Counted from the stretch's first letter, positions 23,945-32,212 are shown. The stretch is DNA of 39,876 bases from an uncultured Clostridia bacterium (GCA_944376195.1 CALWBW010000021.1:1-39876); one strand, 5' to 3'. The notes: generated from the sequence alone by a model not told the origin. Program-made: numbers and translations.

Positions 23945-24619
23945 TTAGCACTGTTTCATGACCCACTGGGCACTGTTTTGAATCAGACGGGTCATATTGG
24001 GATTTAAGATGGTTTCCAACGTATGGCCGGGCGCAAGGGCCGTTACGCGGCCCTCACCGTATTCCCGGCACCAAGCGGAGACCACAGACGGTTCCCCAAC
24101 CGGTTCAGCAGAATAGGAAACGCACAACGGCGTGACTTGATCCGCGTAAACGCGGCACATATAAAATTCATCGTTCTCCGTAAACGGTTCCACACCTTTT
24201 GTAATCGGATGATTGGCAAAGGGAACGACGGTGACACGGCACTGCGGTGGATGACGGAGGAAATAACCGCCGGTCAGCCGTGCAATGTCGGAATCTTCAT
24301 GCCATAAAATCCCCGAATGCAGCGCGAGAAAAGCGCCTCCGCCGCGTACATAGCGTTCCAGACACGCAGCGCGTTCCGGCGTCATCCAATCTGAAATGGG
24401 GGCGAACAGCTCTTCATATCTGGGATGACCGAGCTGGCTTGAAAAGTCGTCCATTTTGGCAATAAGCAGAAGGGAAGCATCTTGAGAAAGCGTTTCCCAC
24501 GGGATATCCGCCGGGTCGTTTGTATAGACGTAACCGTCCTTTCCAAACGCAGCTTCAAGACCGGGCCGCAGAACATCGTCTGGATGATAGTAATCAGCAG
24601 TTAAAAAATAACGTTTCAT
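23945..24619 (-). CDS. ThuA-like domain protein
   Basis: A 224-residue protein of the ThuA (PF06283) group within the class I glutamine amidotransferase-like fold. Supporting segments are the N-terminal MKRYFLTADYYHPDDV, LERYVRGGGAFLALHSGILWHE (ThuA proteins have a G-G-x-F-x-x-H/L-H-S stretch here), YFLRHPPQ, FANHPITKGVEPFTENDEFYM and EYGEGRVTALAPGHTLETI. ThuA proteins are linked to trehalose or other sugar catabolism in some bacteria, but their biochemical function is not well defined. No sugar gene is adjacent; the only operon partner is the CPBP-like membrane protein 13 bp upstream. The catalytic nucleophile of true amidotransferases is not evident. Confidence 0.82.
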   Translation of the reverse strand: MKRYFLTADYYHPDDVLRPGLEAAFGKDGYVYTNDPADIPWETLSQDASLLLIAKMDDFSSQLGHPRYEELFAPISDWMTPERAACLERYVRGGGAFLALHSGILWHEDSDIARLTGGYFLRHPPQCRVTVVPFANHPITKGVEPFTENDEFYMCRVYADQVTPLCVSYSAEPVGEPSVVSAWCREYGEGRVTALAPGHTLETILNPNMTRLIQNSAQWVMKQC

Positions 24620-24632
24620 GAATACAATCCCC

Positions 24633-25787
24633 TTATTTTAAATAATCTTCTGGTTTTTTATAATCTGGTTCCACATGAGCACGCGCCTCTTCTTCTTCCC
24701 AGACTTCATCCTCTTCATCCTGGGGAGCGGAAGACGCTTCCGGTTGTTTTGCCAGGCTTTCTGGGCGTTTCAGTACAGGCGCAGAAGCTTGTTCTGTCGG
24801 CTTTTGGAGGACTTCTTTTTGCGTGGGCTGTTTTTCAACTGGGACATGCTTGAAAAAAGGTCCATTTTCCCACTCTTCCTCGGACGCTTTCTGCGGAAGG
24901 AACAACGCCAATAATATCGCGGCGGCAAGCACCACGGCAAACGTATAGCCGTTATCGATGCCATTTGCCGTTCCGGCCCAGGAATTCGTATAATCGGCGG
25001 TCGTGGGAATCAGGGCGTGCGTATAGGCAATGCCGGAATAAACCGTACCAAACACAAACTGACAGACGAAAAGAAAAGAAGCTCGCGCAGCGCATGCCGT
25101 CCAGGCACTACCGGTTCGCAAAACCAGCAAACCAAGCAGAAAATTGAACAGAAGGTTGTTAAAAACGGAGATAAAGCTATATCCCCAGTAATAACTTTGC
25201 GCGGCAGTGGAAAGCACTGCTGCCAGCAAGACGGCGACAATTTTGTTACAGCGCGCGCCAAGACTGGAGAGAAGGAACCCTCTGAAAAAATATTCAAAGG
25301 ATATTCCACACAAGAAAATGGAAAGAATTCCGGCGGCACGCGTCAGAAAATCGCTGCGAAGCTCTCCCTCAAAGCGGTAACAGCCGGTAAAGACAAGGAT
25401 TCCCAACATGGCGGCAAATAACGCGGCACCCGTCAAAACACCTTTTCCAAGGTTACGAAGGAGTTTTTCCTTATGAAACAGCATGGAAGAAAGCCGCCGG
25501 CCTTCCAGAAACCGAACGTATAAAACGGCAAACAGGGCCAGAAGTACGGTGGCCGACGAACGAATGATGGCACCGAGATCATAAAAAATGGGAGATTCCG
25601 CGTCTATCTTATAGTAGGCCACTTGCGCTTCAATCAAGTCATAGAGTTTGGTATACAGGAAATACGTGATCTCCGAAAATCCATAATAGAGTAAGGCAGC
25701 CAGAAGCAGGGTTAAAAAAATTGGTAGGGACCTTCGGGAGGTTCTGGCTTCTGAAAAAGGGTCTTTCTGAACTTTCCAAAACAGCAT
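24633..25787 (-). CDS. CPBP-like membrane protein with degenerate active site
   Basis: A 384-residue membrane protein with about eight hydrophobic segments in the first 275 residues and a cytoplasmic, Pro/Glu/Lys-rich tail of about 100 residues. The middle resembles the CPBP (CAAX protease/bacteriocin-processing, PF02517) family around GISFEYFFRGFLLSSLG. The canonical EExxxR is only partly kept (FExxxR), and the second-motif histidine region reads AARASF instead of a His-containing helix. Proteolysis is therefore doubtful. The start is ATG 25787 eight bases after AGAGG; a longer frame to 25823 lacks a better site. Its promoter is at 25835-25863 and it is co-transcribed with the ThuA gene. Function unknown. 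Confidence 0.68.
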   Translation of the reverse strand: MLFWKVQKDPFSEARTSRRSLPIFLTLLLAALLYYGFSEITYFLYTKLYDLIEAQVAYYKIDAESPIFYDLGAIIRSSATVLLALFAVLYVRFLEGRRLSSMLFHKEKLLRNLGKGVLTGAALFAAMLGILVFTGCYRFEGELRSDFLTRAAGILSIFLCGISFEYFFRGFLLSSLGARCNKIVAVLLAAVLSTAAQSYYWGYSFISVFNNLLFNFLLGLLVLRTGSAWTACAARASFLFVCQFVFGTVYSGIAYTHALIPTTADYTNSWAGTANGIDNGYTFAVVLAAAILLALFLPQKASEEEWENGPFFKHVPVEKQPTQKEVLQKPTEQASAPVLKRPESLAKQPEASSAPQDEEDEVWEEEEARAHVEPDYKKPEDYLK

Positions 25788-25834
25788 GGTACATTCCTCT
25801 TTTTTCAAGATCGTACGCCTCATAAGGCATGTTC

Positions 25835-25863
25835 AGTATAGCAGAATTTGGAGTCTGATTCAA
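25835..25863 (-). promoter_or_regulatory. Promoter of the CPBP-ThuA pair
   Basis: On the minus strand TTGAAT (25863-25858), a 17-bp spacer and TATACT (25840-25835). Confidence 0.65.
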
Positions 25864-25913
25864 GCAAAGACACACATTTTTCACTATGGGTTTACAAAAC
25901 TTGAAAGGACGCC

Positions 25914-25942
25914 TTGCAAAAGAGGCATTTCTCCTGTATGAT
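25914..25942 (+). promoter_or_regulatory. Promoter of ttcA
   Basis: TTGCAA (25914-25919), a 17-bp spacer and TATGAT (25937-25942), about 56 bp before the start codon. Confidence 0.62.
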
Positions 25943-25998
25943 AAAACGGATAATCAAAAATTGAAAACCGCGCGGGTGAAACAGGAGGCCATGCATAT

Positions 25999-26718
25999 AT
26001 GCTGCAAAAAATACTCTCGCATGTCAGGCGTTGTTGCGAGGATTACGAGATGATTAAACCGGGTGATCGGATTGCCGTCGGCGTCAGCGGCGGAAAGGAT
26101 TCCTTTGTTTTGCTTACGGCGCTTGCCGCGATGCGCCGGTTTTATCCTGTGCCGTACGAAGTGTCGGCCGTGACGATTGATCCGGGAATAGAAGAAATGG
26201 ATTTTTCTCCTGTGGCCAAACTCTGTGAAACGATAGACGTACCATATACCATTGTAAAAACGCATTTGAAGGAAATTATTTTTGATATTCGAAAAGAGGA
26301 AAACCCCTGTTCTCTCTGCGCCAAAATGCGGCGCGGCGCGCTGCATGACGCGGCGCTTGCGCAGGGGTGCCGAGTAATCGCCCTGGGCCATAACCGCGAC
26401 GATGCCGTGGAAACGCTGATTATGTCGGAAATGTATGAGGGACGCATCTCGTGCTTTATGCCGGTAACGTATTTGGACCGGAAAGATGTGACGGTTATCC
26501 GCCCGTTGCTTTATGCACCGGAAAAACTGGTGCGTGCCTGCGCACGATCTTTGGAACTGCCGGTGGTAGAAAATCCTTGCCCCGCAAATGGGAACACAAA
26601 ACGCCAATATGTGAAGGAACTGCTGCATACGCTAGACCGTGAAGCGCCCGGCCTGGAAGAACGTCTTTTCGGCGCTATGCAGCGCCTGCCGCTTTCCGGT
26701 TGGGAAAAAAGGCGCTGA
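25999..26718 (+). CDS. ttcA: TtcA-family tRNA sulfurtransferase (PP-loop)
   Basis: A 239-residue PP-loop ATPase of the TtcA/TtuA family, which thiolates tRNA bases (C32 to 2-thiocytidine for TtcA). The ATP-binding PP-loop is SGGKDS (residues 30-35), with AVGV preceding it. The CSLCAKMRRGALHDAA segment holds the CxxC that with a third cysteine binds an Fe-S cluster, and ALGHNRDDAVET is the second family motif. AGGAGG at 25983-25988 sets the ATG at 25999. It is a single-gene unit with its own promoter and terminator. Exact tRNA position specificity is not readable, and annotation as a general tRNA 2-thiolation enzyme is the safe level. Confidence 0.9.
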   Translation: MLQKILSHVRRCCEDYEMIKPGDRIAVGVSGGKDSFVLLTALAAMRRFYPVPYEVSAVTIDPGIEEMDFSPVAKLCETIDVPYTIVKTHLKEIIFDIRKEENPCSLCAKMRRGALHDAALAQGCRVIALGHNRDDAVETLIMSEMYEGRISCFMPVTYLDRKDVTVIRPLLYAPEKLVRACARSLELPVVENPCPANGNTKRQYVKELLHTLDREAPGLEERLFGAMQRLPLSGWEKRR

Positions 26719-26748
26719 ACGTAATTAAGAGCAAAATGATAAAAAAAT

Positions 26749-26780
26749 ACCGCCGTTCCACACAGGGTACGGCGGTTTCT
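26749..26780. terminator. Terminator after ttcA (probably bidirectional)
   Basis: ACCGCCGT (26749-26756) and ACGGCGGT (26769-26776) form an 8-bp stem with TTTCTT after it on the plus strand and a long T-tract on the minus strand. It can stop ttcA and any transcript arriving from the riboswitch. Confidence 0.82.
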
Positions 26781-26864
26781 TGCGGTATCGAATCGACGAC
26801 ACCAAGAGAAAGGGGAGAATCATGAAAAGATGAAGTGCAAACAAAAAGAGGGAACTGCAGGCAA

Positions 26865-26931
26865 AACAAAAACGCCCGCAGTAAGACGGACGCTGCAAGC
26901 AACGGTAAACGCTTCATCTAACCGTTTACCG
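26865..26931 (-). terminator. Expression platform of the c-di-AMP riboswitch
   Basis: Two hairpins follow the aptamer on the minus strand. The first is CGGTAAACG/CGTTTACCG (26931-26903), a perfect 9-bp stem. The second is CGTCCG/CGGGCG (26892-26873) followed by TTTTTGTTTT, a typical intrinsic terminator. Their order suits ligand-controlled termination. Confidence 0.7.
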
Positions 26932-26941
26932 ATTCCTTCTT

Positions 26942-27047
26942 ACGCTTACGAGATTAGCTGACGGGTTTGGGTTAGAAGGTACCCTACCACCCGAAGGCGG
27001 ACACACCCCACTAAATGGTTCTCCCGTTGCCCGAAGGCACTCAGCGT
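26942..27047 (-). ncRNA. ydaO/yuaA c-di-AMP riboswitch
   Basis: Read on the minus strand, the region has the conserved blocks of the ydaO/yuaA aptamer: ACGGGAGAACCA, TGGGGTGTGTC, AAACCCGTCAGCTAATCTCG and TAAGCGT. The closing stem pairs ACGCT (27047-27043) with AGCGT (26946-26942). GCCTTCGGGC and CCGCCTTCGGGTGG make two tetraloop hairpins in expected places. This class binds cyclic di-AMP and usually turns off genes for cell-wall hydrolases, K+ or osmolyte transport. Here no convincing target gene follows: the next sequence is the terminator, then the convergent ttcA gene. A perfect consensus promoter lies directly upstream. Confidence 0.92.
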
Positions 27048-27062
27048 CGTATCTTGCCCATT

Positions 27063-27091
27063 ATTATAAGGGATTAAAAGCAATTTGTCAA
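27063..27091 (-). promoter_or_regulatory. Consensus promoter of the c-di-AMP riboswitch RNA
   Basis: On the minus strand TTGACA (27091-27086), exactly 17 bp, then TATAAT (27068-27063): both hexamers are perfect. Transcription would begin near 27056, nine bases before the aptamer, so a strongly made RNA is expected. Confidence 0.88.
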
Positions 27092-27357
27092 CAACTTTTT
27101 AACCAAAAATGAAAATCAGTGCCTTGCTGGATTTCAGCAGGAATTGACAAAGTTTTTTGAAATTGGCATGTTACCAGTTTTGTTTTCCGGCAAAAAATAG
27201 GAAAAAACCGTAGAATTTGGTGAAGCGCAGGAAGAAAATAGGCTTTTAGCATACTCTTTAAAATTTTACGGCTTTTTTCAGAGTAATTTTACATCTGGAG
27301 CTTTTATCAAAGGGCACAATATGGTATACTGTTCACTCGAACCGGGAGGTGATGCGG

Positions 27358-28443
27358 ATGAAAATCTTGCATGTTATCAATTATGCGGGCGGCGGAGGAA
27401 CGGAGAAGTATGTTTTAACGTTGATTCGCCGTCAAATTGCCGCTGGTCACACCTGCATCTTGGCTTATCATGTAGACGGACAACTGGTAGGAGATGCGGA
27501 AATGGCGGGGGCGAAGACGGTTTGCGTTCCAATGCGGCATATCTTGGATTTTCGAGCGGCCAGGACTTTAACACAAATTTGCCGGGAACATGGCGTAGAG
27601 GTGATCCATGCGCACTATCCGCGGGAAAACTGTCTTGCCATATTGGCGGCACGGCAATTGCCCTACTTGCGGGTTGTTACGACATACCATCTGGTATTTT
27701 CCTGTGGGGCTGCCTGGCGAATGGTCAACCGACTGTTTTCACCACGTAATCATGCGATTTTGTGTGTCTGCGAAGCACAGGTTGCCCAGCTGACGGCAAA
27801 CGGCGTATGCCCCGACCGTCTGCGGGTCATCCACAATGGTGTAGTTCCGGATCGCGTGAAAGATGCGGAAGCATTGCGGGCGCAGATTCGAGAAGAATTT
27901 CATCTTTCGCCCCAGACGATCGTGGCGGGTTCTTTGGCACGTTACGAACCTGTAAAGGGGATGGATATGCTGTTGGATGTGGCGCGTGACCTGCACAGGC
28001 GTCTGCCGCAAATGCGGTTTTTGATTGCGGGAAGCGGAAGTGAATTTGACGAAGTACGGGAAACGCTCCGGCGTGAAAATTTGACGGATTTTTTCATCCA
28101 GACAGGATTCCGGCGAGATACAGACGCCATTCTCTGTGCGTCAGACCTTTATTTAAACACATCGCGCAGCGAGGCGTTGAGTTTTGCCATTATTGAGGCT
28201 ATGTCTTTGGAAAAACCGGCGGTTGTAACAGCAGTCGGCGGAAATCCCGAAATTGTTCCTCCGGGAGAGGATTGCGGATTTCTGGTGCCCTTTGGAGACG
28301 CGAAAACGATGGCCGATGCCATTTATCGGCTGGCAACAGACGCTTCGTTGCGTACCAGGATGGGAAAACGGGCCGCTTCTCGTGTGCGTGAGGAATTTTC
28401 AGAAGAAATTATGTTTGAAAAAACCATGGAAGCCTATACTTGA
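27358..28443 (+). CDS. GT4-family glycosyltransferase
   Basis: A 361-residue GT-B-fold glycosyltransferase of the GT4 group. The N-terminal acceptor domain starts MKILHVINYAGGGGTEKY. The C-terminal nucleotide-sugar domain has the linker VIHNGVVPDRV, SLARYEPVKGMDMLLDVA, FLIAGSGSE and the EX7E-type motif SEALSFAIIEAMSLEKPAVVTAVGGNPEIV. GTG 27349, ATG 27352 and ATG 27358 are possible starts, and GGGAGG eight bases before 27358 favours the last. An extended -10 TGGTATACT (27325-27330) probably serves as promoter. It heads a three-gene unit with a DUF4330 protein and an O-antigen-ligase-like protein, so it probably builds a cell-surface glycan. Sugar specificity is unknown. Confidence 0.92.
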   Translation: MKILHVINYAGGGGTEKYVLTLIRRQIAAGHTCILAYHVDGQLVGDAEMAGAKTVCVPMRHILDFRAARTLTQICREHGVEVIHAHYPRENCLAILAARQLPYLRVVTTYHLVFSCGAAWRMVNRLFSPRNHAILCVCEAQVAQLTANGVCPDRLRVIHNGVVPDRVKDAEALRAQIREEFHLSPQTIVAGSLARYEPVKGMDMLLDVARDLHRRLPQMRFLIAGSGSEFDEVRETLRRENLTDFFIQTGFRRDTDAILCASDLYLNTSRSEALSFAIIEAMSLEKPAVVTAVGGNPEIVPPGEDCGFLVPFGDAKTMADAIYRLATDASLRTRMGKRAASRVREEFSEEIMFEKTMEAYT

Positions 28444-28464
28444 TTTTGAGGAGGATGACAGACA

Positions 28465-28980
28465 ATGGAAGACAAGAAACAGACCAAAAGACGGTTTACG
28501 CTGTTGGATGCAGGAATTATTTTGGTTGTCATTGCGGTATTGGCATTTGCCGCCTATAAACTGATGCCGTCTGGAAGTACGGCGGCATACGAAGATGTGA
28601 CACTGTCTTTTTACGCGCCGGATGTGCCGGATTACGTTGCGGAACAGCTTTATGTCGGGGCGCCGGTTGTCGATGCGGATCGTAATGTGTATTTGGGGGA
28701 AGTAATTGATTTTCAAGTAGAAGATTCCGTTTTCTGGTCGGCGAACGACGAAGGAATTCAAACTGTATCACCGATGGATGACTATAAAGCCGTGACGGTA
28801 ACCACAAGAGTCAGCGGAGAGGCCAGCGCTTACGGAATCAAACTGTCAAGTGTGGAATATTCCGTGGGGCACACGCTTGCAATCCGCGCCGGTTTTGCAA
28901 AAATCAGCTGCGCAGTGAGTAATGTTGTGTATGATGATCCTACGGTTCCTGAAAATCTGGCGAAGAGTATCACGGGTTGA
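28465..28980 (+). CDS. DUF4330 domain protein
   Basis: A 171-residue protein with an N-terminal membrane anchor (about 10-32, FTLLDAGIILVVIAVLAFAAYKL) and an exported remainder. The RRFTLLDAGIILVVIAVL opening and the following beta-rich domain (with VGAPVVDADRNVYLGEVIDF and YGIKLSSVEYSVGHTLAIRAGFAKI) match DUF4330, a family of unknown function often found beside polysaccharide polymerase and glycosyltransferase genes. It lies between a GT4 glycosyltransferase and an O-antigen-ligase-like protein. A role in organising export or polymerisation of the glycan is plausible but inferred. GGAGG precedes the ATG by 9 nt. Confidence 0.83.
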   Translation: MEDKKQTKRRFTLLDAGIILVVIAVLAFAAYKLMPSGSTAAYEDVTLSFYAPDVPDYVAEQLYVGAPVVDADRNVYLGEVIDFQVEDSVFWSANDEGIQTVSPMDDYKAVTVTTRVSGEASAYGIKLSSVEYSVGHTLAIRAGFAKISCAVSNVVYDDPTVPENLAKSITG

Positions 28981-28986
28981 TAGACT

Positions 28987-30489
28987 ATGATTGTTGAAAT
29001 AATCCGGGATAATTGGTCGCGCAGCTGGATCCTGGGAACCGTTGCGGATCTCTTTGCAAAAGCGGGGCGAGGAATTGCAGAGGCAGGACGGCGCAGCCGA
29101 ATTATAACGACGGTCAAGCCGTTTTTTGCAAAATTTGATCTATGCCGCTCCATGCGTGAACGCAGCGTACTCTGTTATGTGGCATCGATTCTATTTGGCT
29201 GGCTGCTGACTGTGGTACGCGCGGTTTATACGGCCTTTTCCCATGTACCGCCCTTTTGCTGGTTGACCAAATTGGCAGACAGGCTGATTGGTTTCCGCGT
29301 CTGTAACATTGCTGCGATCCTTTTGGCTGTGATGCTCTGCGTGGATGACAGCAAATGGAGCAACGGTTACATGCTTCTGGGAGCGCTCTTCGTCGGCGTG
29401 CTTTATCTGATTGAATGTGCAACGAAAACCGGGGGAAAACGGGTGCCTTTGCCGGTTTCGGCGTATTTGTTTATGGGAATCAGCGCGGTGGCTGTTTTCG
29501 GCGGTATTTTTGTTTCCGAGGCAGTACGTGTCTTTTCCTACTTTGTCACATCGTTTCTTTTCATGATGGTATTGGCAGGTTCTGTGCGCGATATGCAGGA
29601 CCTTCGCCGTGTTTTCATGATTTTATATGCCGCAGTGGTGTTTACGTCGTTCTATTCATTTTTGCAGGCGATGGGCGGCATCGCTGTGAATACGTCCTAT
29701 ACGGACGTGGCCAACAATCCCAGCATGCCCGGGCGCGCTTACGCTACTTTTTATAACCCCAATAATTTTGCGGAGATTCTTGTTTTATTGACGCCTTGTG
29801 CATTCGTCTCTTTTATGGAAGAAAAACGGATAACCACTGCCGCAAAAGTTTTGATTGGGCTTAGCTTTGCATTGCCGGTGGTGGCACTGGTGCTGACGCT
29901 TTCCCGTTCGGCGTGGATTTCGTTTGCACTCGTTGTCGGATCGTTTATTGCGCTTGCAAATGTGAAGTTGATTCCTGTTTTTCTGATTCTTGCGGTGATG
30001 GCGGTGCCGTTCTTGCCGGTCAGCGTCATCAACCGTGTGATGTCGCTTTTTACGGGTACGGATACTTCCATAGGATACCGCCTATATATTTGGGAGGCAT
30101 CTTTAAAAGCGCTGGGCGCCGATCCGATTACCGGAGGAGGACTGGGCACGAGCAACTTTTTCGATGCGTATCGAAAGTTTATGGTGCCTGAGGCCTGTGT
30201 GGCGACGCATGCACACAATATGTATTTGGAAATTTGGCTGGAGACCGGACTATTCGGATTTTTGACCGTCGTAACCTGCTATCTTTCTACATTAAAAAAC
30301 ACGCTGCTTGCCGCCTTGCGGAGACAGAAAGAATTCCGGTATATGGCGCTTGCCCTTTTTTCCACCCTGTTTGGAATGCTATTTATTGAAATGGTGGAGT
30401 ATATCTGGTTCTATCCGCGGGTGATGCTGGTTTTCTGGTCGGTGCTGGGACTTTCGTGGTCGCTGTTGAGAAATATCCGGCGTGCGTAA
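28987..30489 (+). CDS. O-antigen ligase/Wzy-family polymerase-like protein
   Basis: A 500-residue membrane protein with roughly eleven hydrophobic segments and a basic N-terminal cytoplasmic region of about 70 residues. The Wzy_C (PF04932) signature is seen around LTLSRSAWISFAL, SIGYRLYIWEASLKALGADP and GGGLGTSNFFD. The extracellular loop motif HAHNMYLEIWLETG carries the histidine important in WaaL-type ligases. Enzymes of this family join or polymerise lipid-linked oligosaccharides outside the membrane. It begins 6 bp after the DUF4330 gene and ends the operon. In a Firmicute the product would be a capsule, teichoic or wall polysaccharide and not lipopolysaccharide. Confidence 0.88.
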   Translation: MIVEIIRDNWSRSWILGTVADLFAKAGRGIAEAGRRSRIITTVKPFFAKFDLCRSMRERSVLCYVASILFGWLLTVVRAVYTAFSHVPPFCWLTKLADRLIGFRVCNIAAILLAVMLCVDDSKWSNGYMLLGALFVGVLYLIECATKTGGKRVPLPVSAYLFMGISAVAVFGGIFVSEAVRVFSYFVTSFLFMMVLAGSVRDMQDLRRVFMILYAAVVFTSFYSFLQAMGGIAVNTSYTDVANNPSMPGRAYATFYNPNNFAEILVLLTPCAFVSFMEEKRITTAAKVLIGLSFALPVVALVLTLSRSAWISFALVVGSFIALANVKLIPVFLILAVMAVPFLPVSVINRVMSLFTGTDTSIGYRLYIWEASLKALGADPITGGGLGTSNFFDAYRKFMVPEACVATHAHNMYLEIWLETGLFGFLTVVTCYLSTLKNTLLAALRRQKEFRYMALALFSTLFGMLFIEMVEYIWFYPRVMLVFWSVLGLSWSLLRNIRRA

Positions 30490-30555
30490 AAACGAAAGCG
30501 TGTGTGTTTTTGGAAAGTTCTGTTGTTTCCAAATTTTCGGCAGTAAATTTAGAAC

Positions 30556-30583
30556 TTGACAGAAAGAAAAAATATGATATATT
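30556..30583 (+). promoter_or_regulatory. Promoter of the trpB T-box transcript
   Basis: Consensus TTGACA (30556-30561), a 16-bp spacer and TATATT (30578-30583). Transcription would begin directly before stem I of the T-box. Confidence 0.72.
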
Positions 30584-30589
30584 AAAAGA

Positions 30590-30847
30590 AAGCGTAGATG
30601 TGAGAGTAACACGGCTGACGCGGCGCACAGAGAGCGAAGGGTGCTGGGAACTTCGCGGCAGGCAGGCCGGTAAATGGGTCACGGAGCGCACAGTGAAAGG
30701 GTTTCCCGAGTATTCTGTGACGTGAGGCACGCGTTAAGTGCTGGAGATGTGTTGGCATCTCGTGAGGCGTACGGCAGAAGCCGTAAATCAAGGTGGCACC
30801 GCGGGTAAGAGTAACCCCGTCCTTGAGGAAGGACGGGGATTTTTTTA
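30590..30847 (+). ncRNA. Tryptophan T-box leader
   Basis: A T-box leader that senses uncharged tRNA. The T-box sequence AAGGTGGCACCGCGGG is at about 30790-30805 (tRNA acceptor-pairing element). It is followed by a strong terminator, CCCCGTCCTT/AAGGACGGGG (30815-30838) plus T-tract. Stem I contains GGTGCTGGGAAC in its apical part. The specifier loop, between GTGA/TCAC below and CGGC/GCCG above, holds TAAATGGGTC, so the specifier codon is TGG (30675-30677), tryptophan. This agrees with trpB downstream: low charged tRNA-Trp should allow read-through. Confidence 0.92.
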
Positions 30848-30891
30848 TAATATTCCGTCCAAGTCAACAGATTTGTAAAGGAGCTGGAATT

Positions 30892-32121
30892 ATGAACAAG
30901 TATGCCAATTTTGAAAATTATTTAAAAGAACAGCCGGATGCAAACGGCCGGTTTGGCCCCTATGGCGGCGCCTACCTGCCGAAAGAACTGGTTCCGGCGT
31001 TTGAGGAAATTACGCAGGCTTATAAGACGATTTGTCACTCGGCCCAGTTTATCAGCGAGCTGCGCCGGATTCGCCGCGAATTTCAGGGACGGCCGACGCC
31101 TGTATATCACTGCGAGCGGCTTTCAAACCATTTGGGTACGACCCAGATTTATTTGAAACGAGAAGACTTGAACCATACCGGCGCACATAAATTGAATCAC
31201 TGCATGGGCGAGGGATTGCTGGCCAAGTACATGGGAAAGAAAAAAATTATCGCCGAGACCGGAGCTGGACAGCATGGCGTTGCACTGGCGACTGCGGCGG
31301 CATATTTTGGTCTGGAATGCGATATTTATATGGGCGAAGTCGATATTGCCAAACAGGCGCCCAATGTTTCCCGTATGCGCATACTTGGTGCACGGGTCAT
31401 TCCGGTTACTCATGGTCTGAAAACCCTGAAAGAAGCGGTGGACGCTGCTTTTGATGCCTATATGAAGGAGTACAAAGACGCAATTTATTGCATTGGTTCT
31501 GTTGTGGGACCGCATCCGTTCCCGATGATGGTGCGTGATTTCCAGACTGTTGTGGGAATTGAGGCGCGCGAGCAGTTTATGGAAATGACGGGTCTGATGC
31601 CGGACGCCGTCTGTGCATGTGTGGGCGGCGGCTCGAACTCCATCGGTATGTTTGTGCCTTTCCTGGCAGATCCGGTTGAAATCATCGGTGTGGAGCCGCT
31701 TGGCCGCGGTGCAAATGTCGGCGATCATGCCGCGACCATGCAGTTTGGAACAAAGGGAATTTTGCACGGGTTTGAGAGCTACCTTTTGCAGGATGAGAAG
31801 GGCGATCCGCAGCCGGTATATTCTGTGGCATCCGGCCTTGACTATCCGGCAACCGGTCCGGAACACGCTTACCTCAAAGATGCCGGTCGCGTTCGCTATG
31901 AAACGGCGACAGACCGCGAGGCTGTGGAGGCGTTCTTTGCCCTCTCGCGTTATGAAGGAATTATCCCGGCACTTGAAAGCGCCCATGCGGTGGCATATGC
32001 GATTCGCGCGGCGAAGGCCGGTGAATTTGACAGCATTCTGGTCAACCTTTCCGGGCGCGGCGATAAGGATATGGATTACGTCATCGAAAACTTTGGTTAT
32101 GGCGAGGGATACGAAATCTAA
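30892..32121 (+). CDS. trpB: Tryptophan synthase beta chain, stand-alone
   Basis: A 409-residue PLP enzyme that joins indole and serine to make tryptophan. [10 protein letters not shown] carries the Schiff-base Lys100. [14 protein letters not shown] supplies the catalytic glutamate, [17 protein letters not shown] lies in the middle, [12 protein letters not shown] binds the PLP phosphate, and LSGRGDKDM closes the active site. The family usually shows HKINN where this protein has HKLNH. The ATG at 30892 follows AGGAGCTGG; the longer frame runs into the T-box. No trpA or other trp gene flanks it, and a terminator follows the stop, so it is monocistronic. Salvage of external indole is one explanation; a trpA elsewhere is another. 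Confidence 0.95.
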   Translation: MNKYANFENYLKEQPDANGRFGPYGGAYLPKELVPAFEEITQAYKTICHSAQFISELRRIRREFQGRPTPVYHCERLSNHLGTTQIYLKREDLNHTGAHKLNHCMGEGLLAKYMGKKKIIAETGAGQHGVALATAAAYFGLECDIYMGEVDIAKQAPNVSRMRILGARVIPVTHGLKTLKEAVDAAFDAYMKEYKDAIYCIGSVVGPHPFPMMVRDFQTVVGIEAREQFMEMTGLMPDAVCACVGGGSNSIGMFVPFLADPVEIIGVEPLGRGANVGDHAATMQFGTKGILHGFESYLLQDEKGDPQPVYSVASGLDYPATGPEHAYLKDAGRVRYETATDREAVEAFFALSRYEGIIPALESAHAVAYAIRAAKAGEFDSILVNLSGRGDKDMDYVIENFGYGEGYEI

Positions 32122-32145
32122 GTACCTATCAGAAAACAACCTTAC

Positions 32146-32182
32146 AAAGACCGCGGCGGCTGATTGCCCCCGCGGTCTTTTG
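32146..32182 (+). terminator. Terminator after trpB
   Basis: AAAGACCGCGG and CCGCGGTCTTT form an 11-bp stem with T-tract, ending the trpB transcript. Confidence 0.9.
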
Positions 32183-32212
32183 CGGGAATTTCGATTCTTC
32201 CGGAAAAGCGGC

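Noticed and set aside
26675..26917. An 80-codon minus-strand frame starting with a hydrophobic, signal-peptide-like stretch downstream of the c-di-AMP riboswitch.
   Set aside because: Its ATG lies next to the riboswitch hairpin with the nearest purine-rich site about 15 nt away. It contains an intrinsic terminator and runs into the 3' end of ttcA. It may be a remnant of the original target gene but is not called as a gene.
26865..27060. Possible CRISPR-like or repeat structure suggested by recurring CCGAAGGC segments.
   Set aside because: These are the two tetraloop hairpins of the ydaO riboswitch read on the opposite strand; there is no repeat-spacer pattern.
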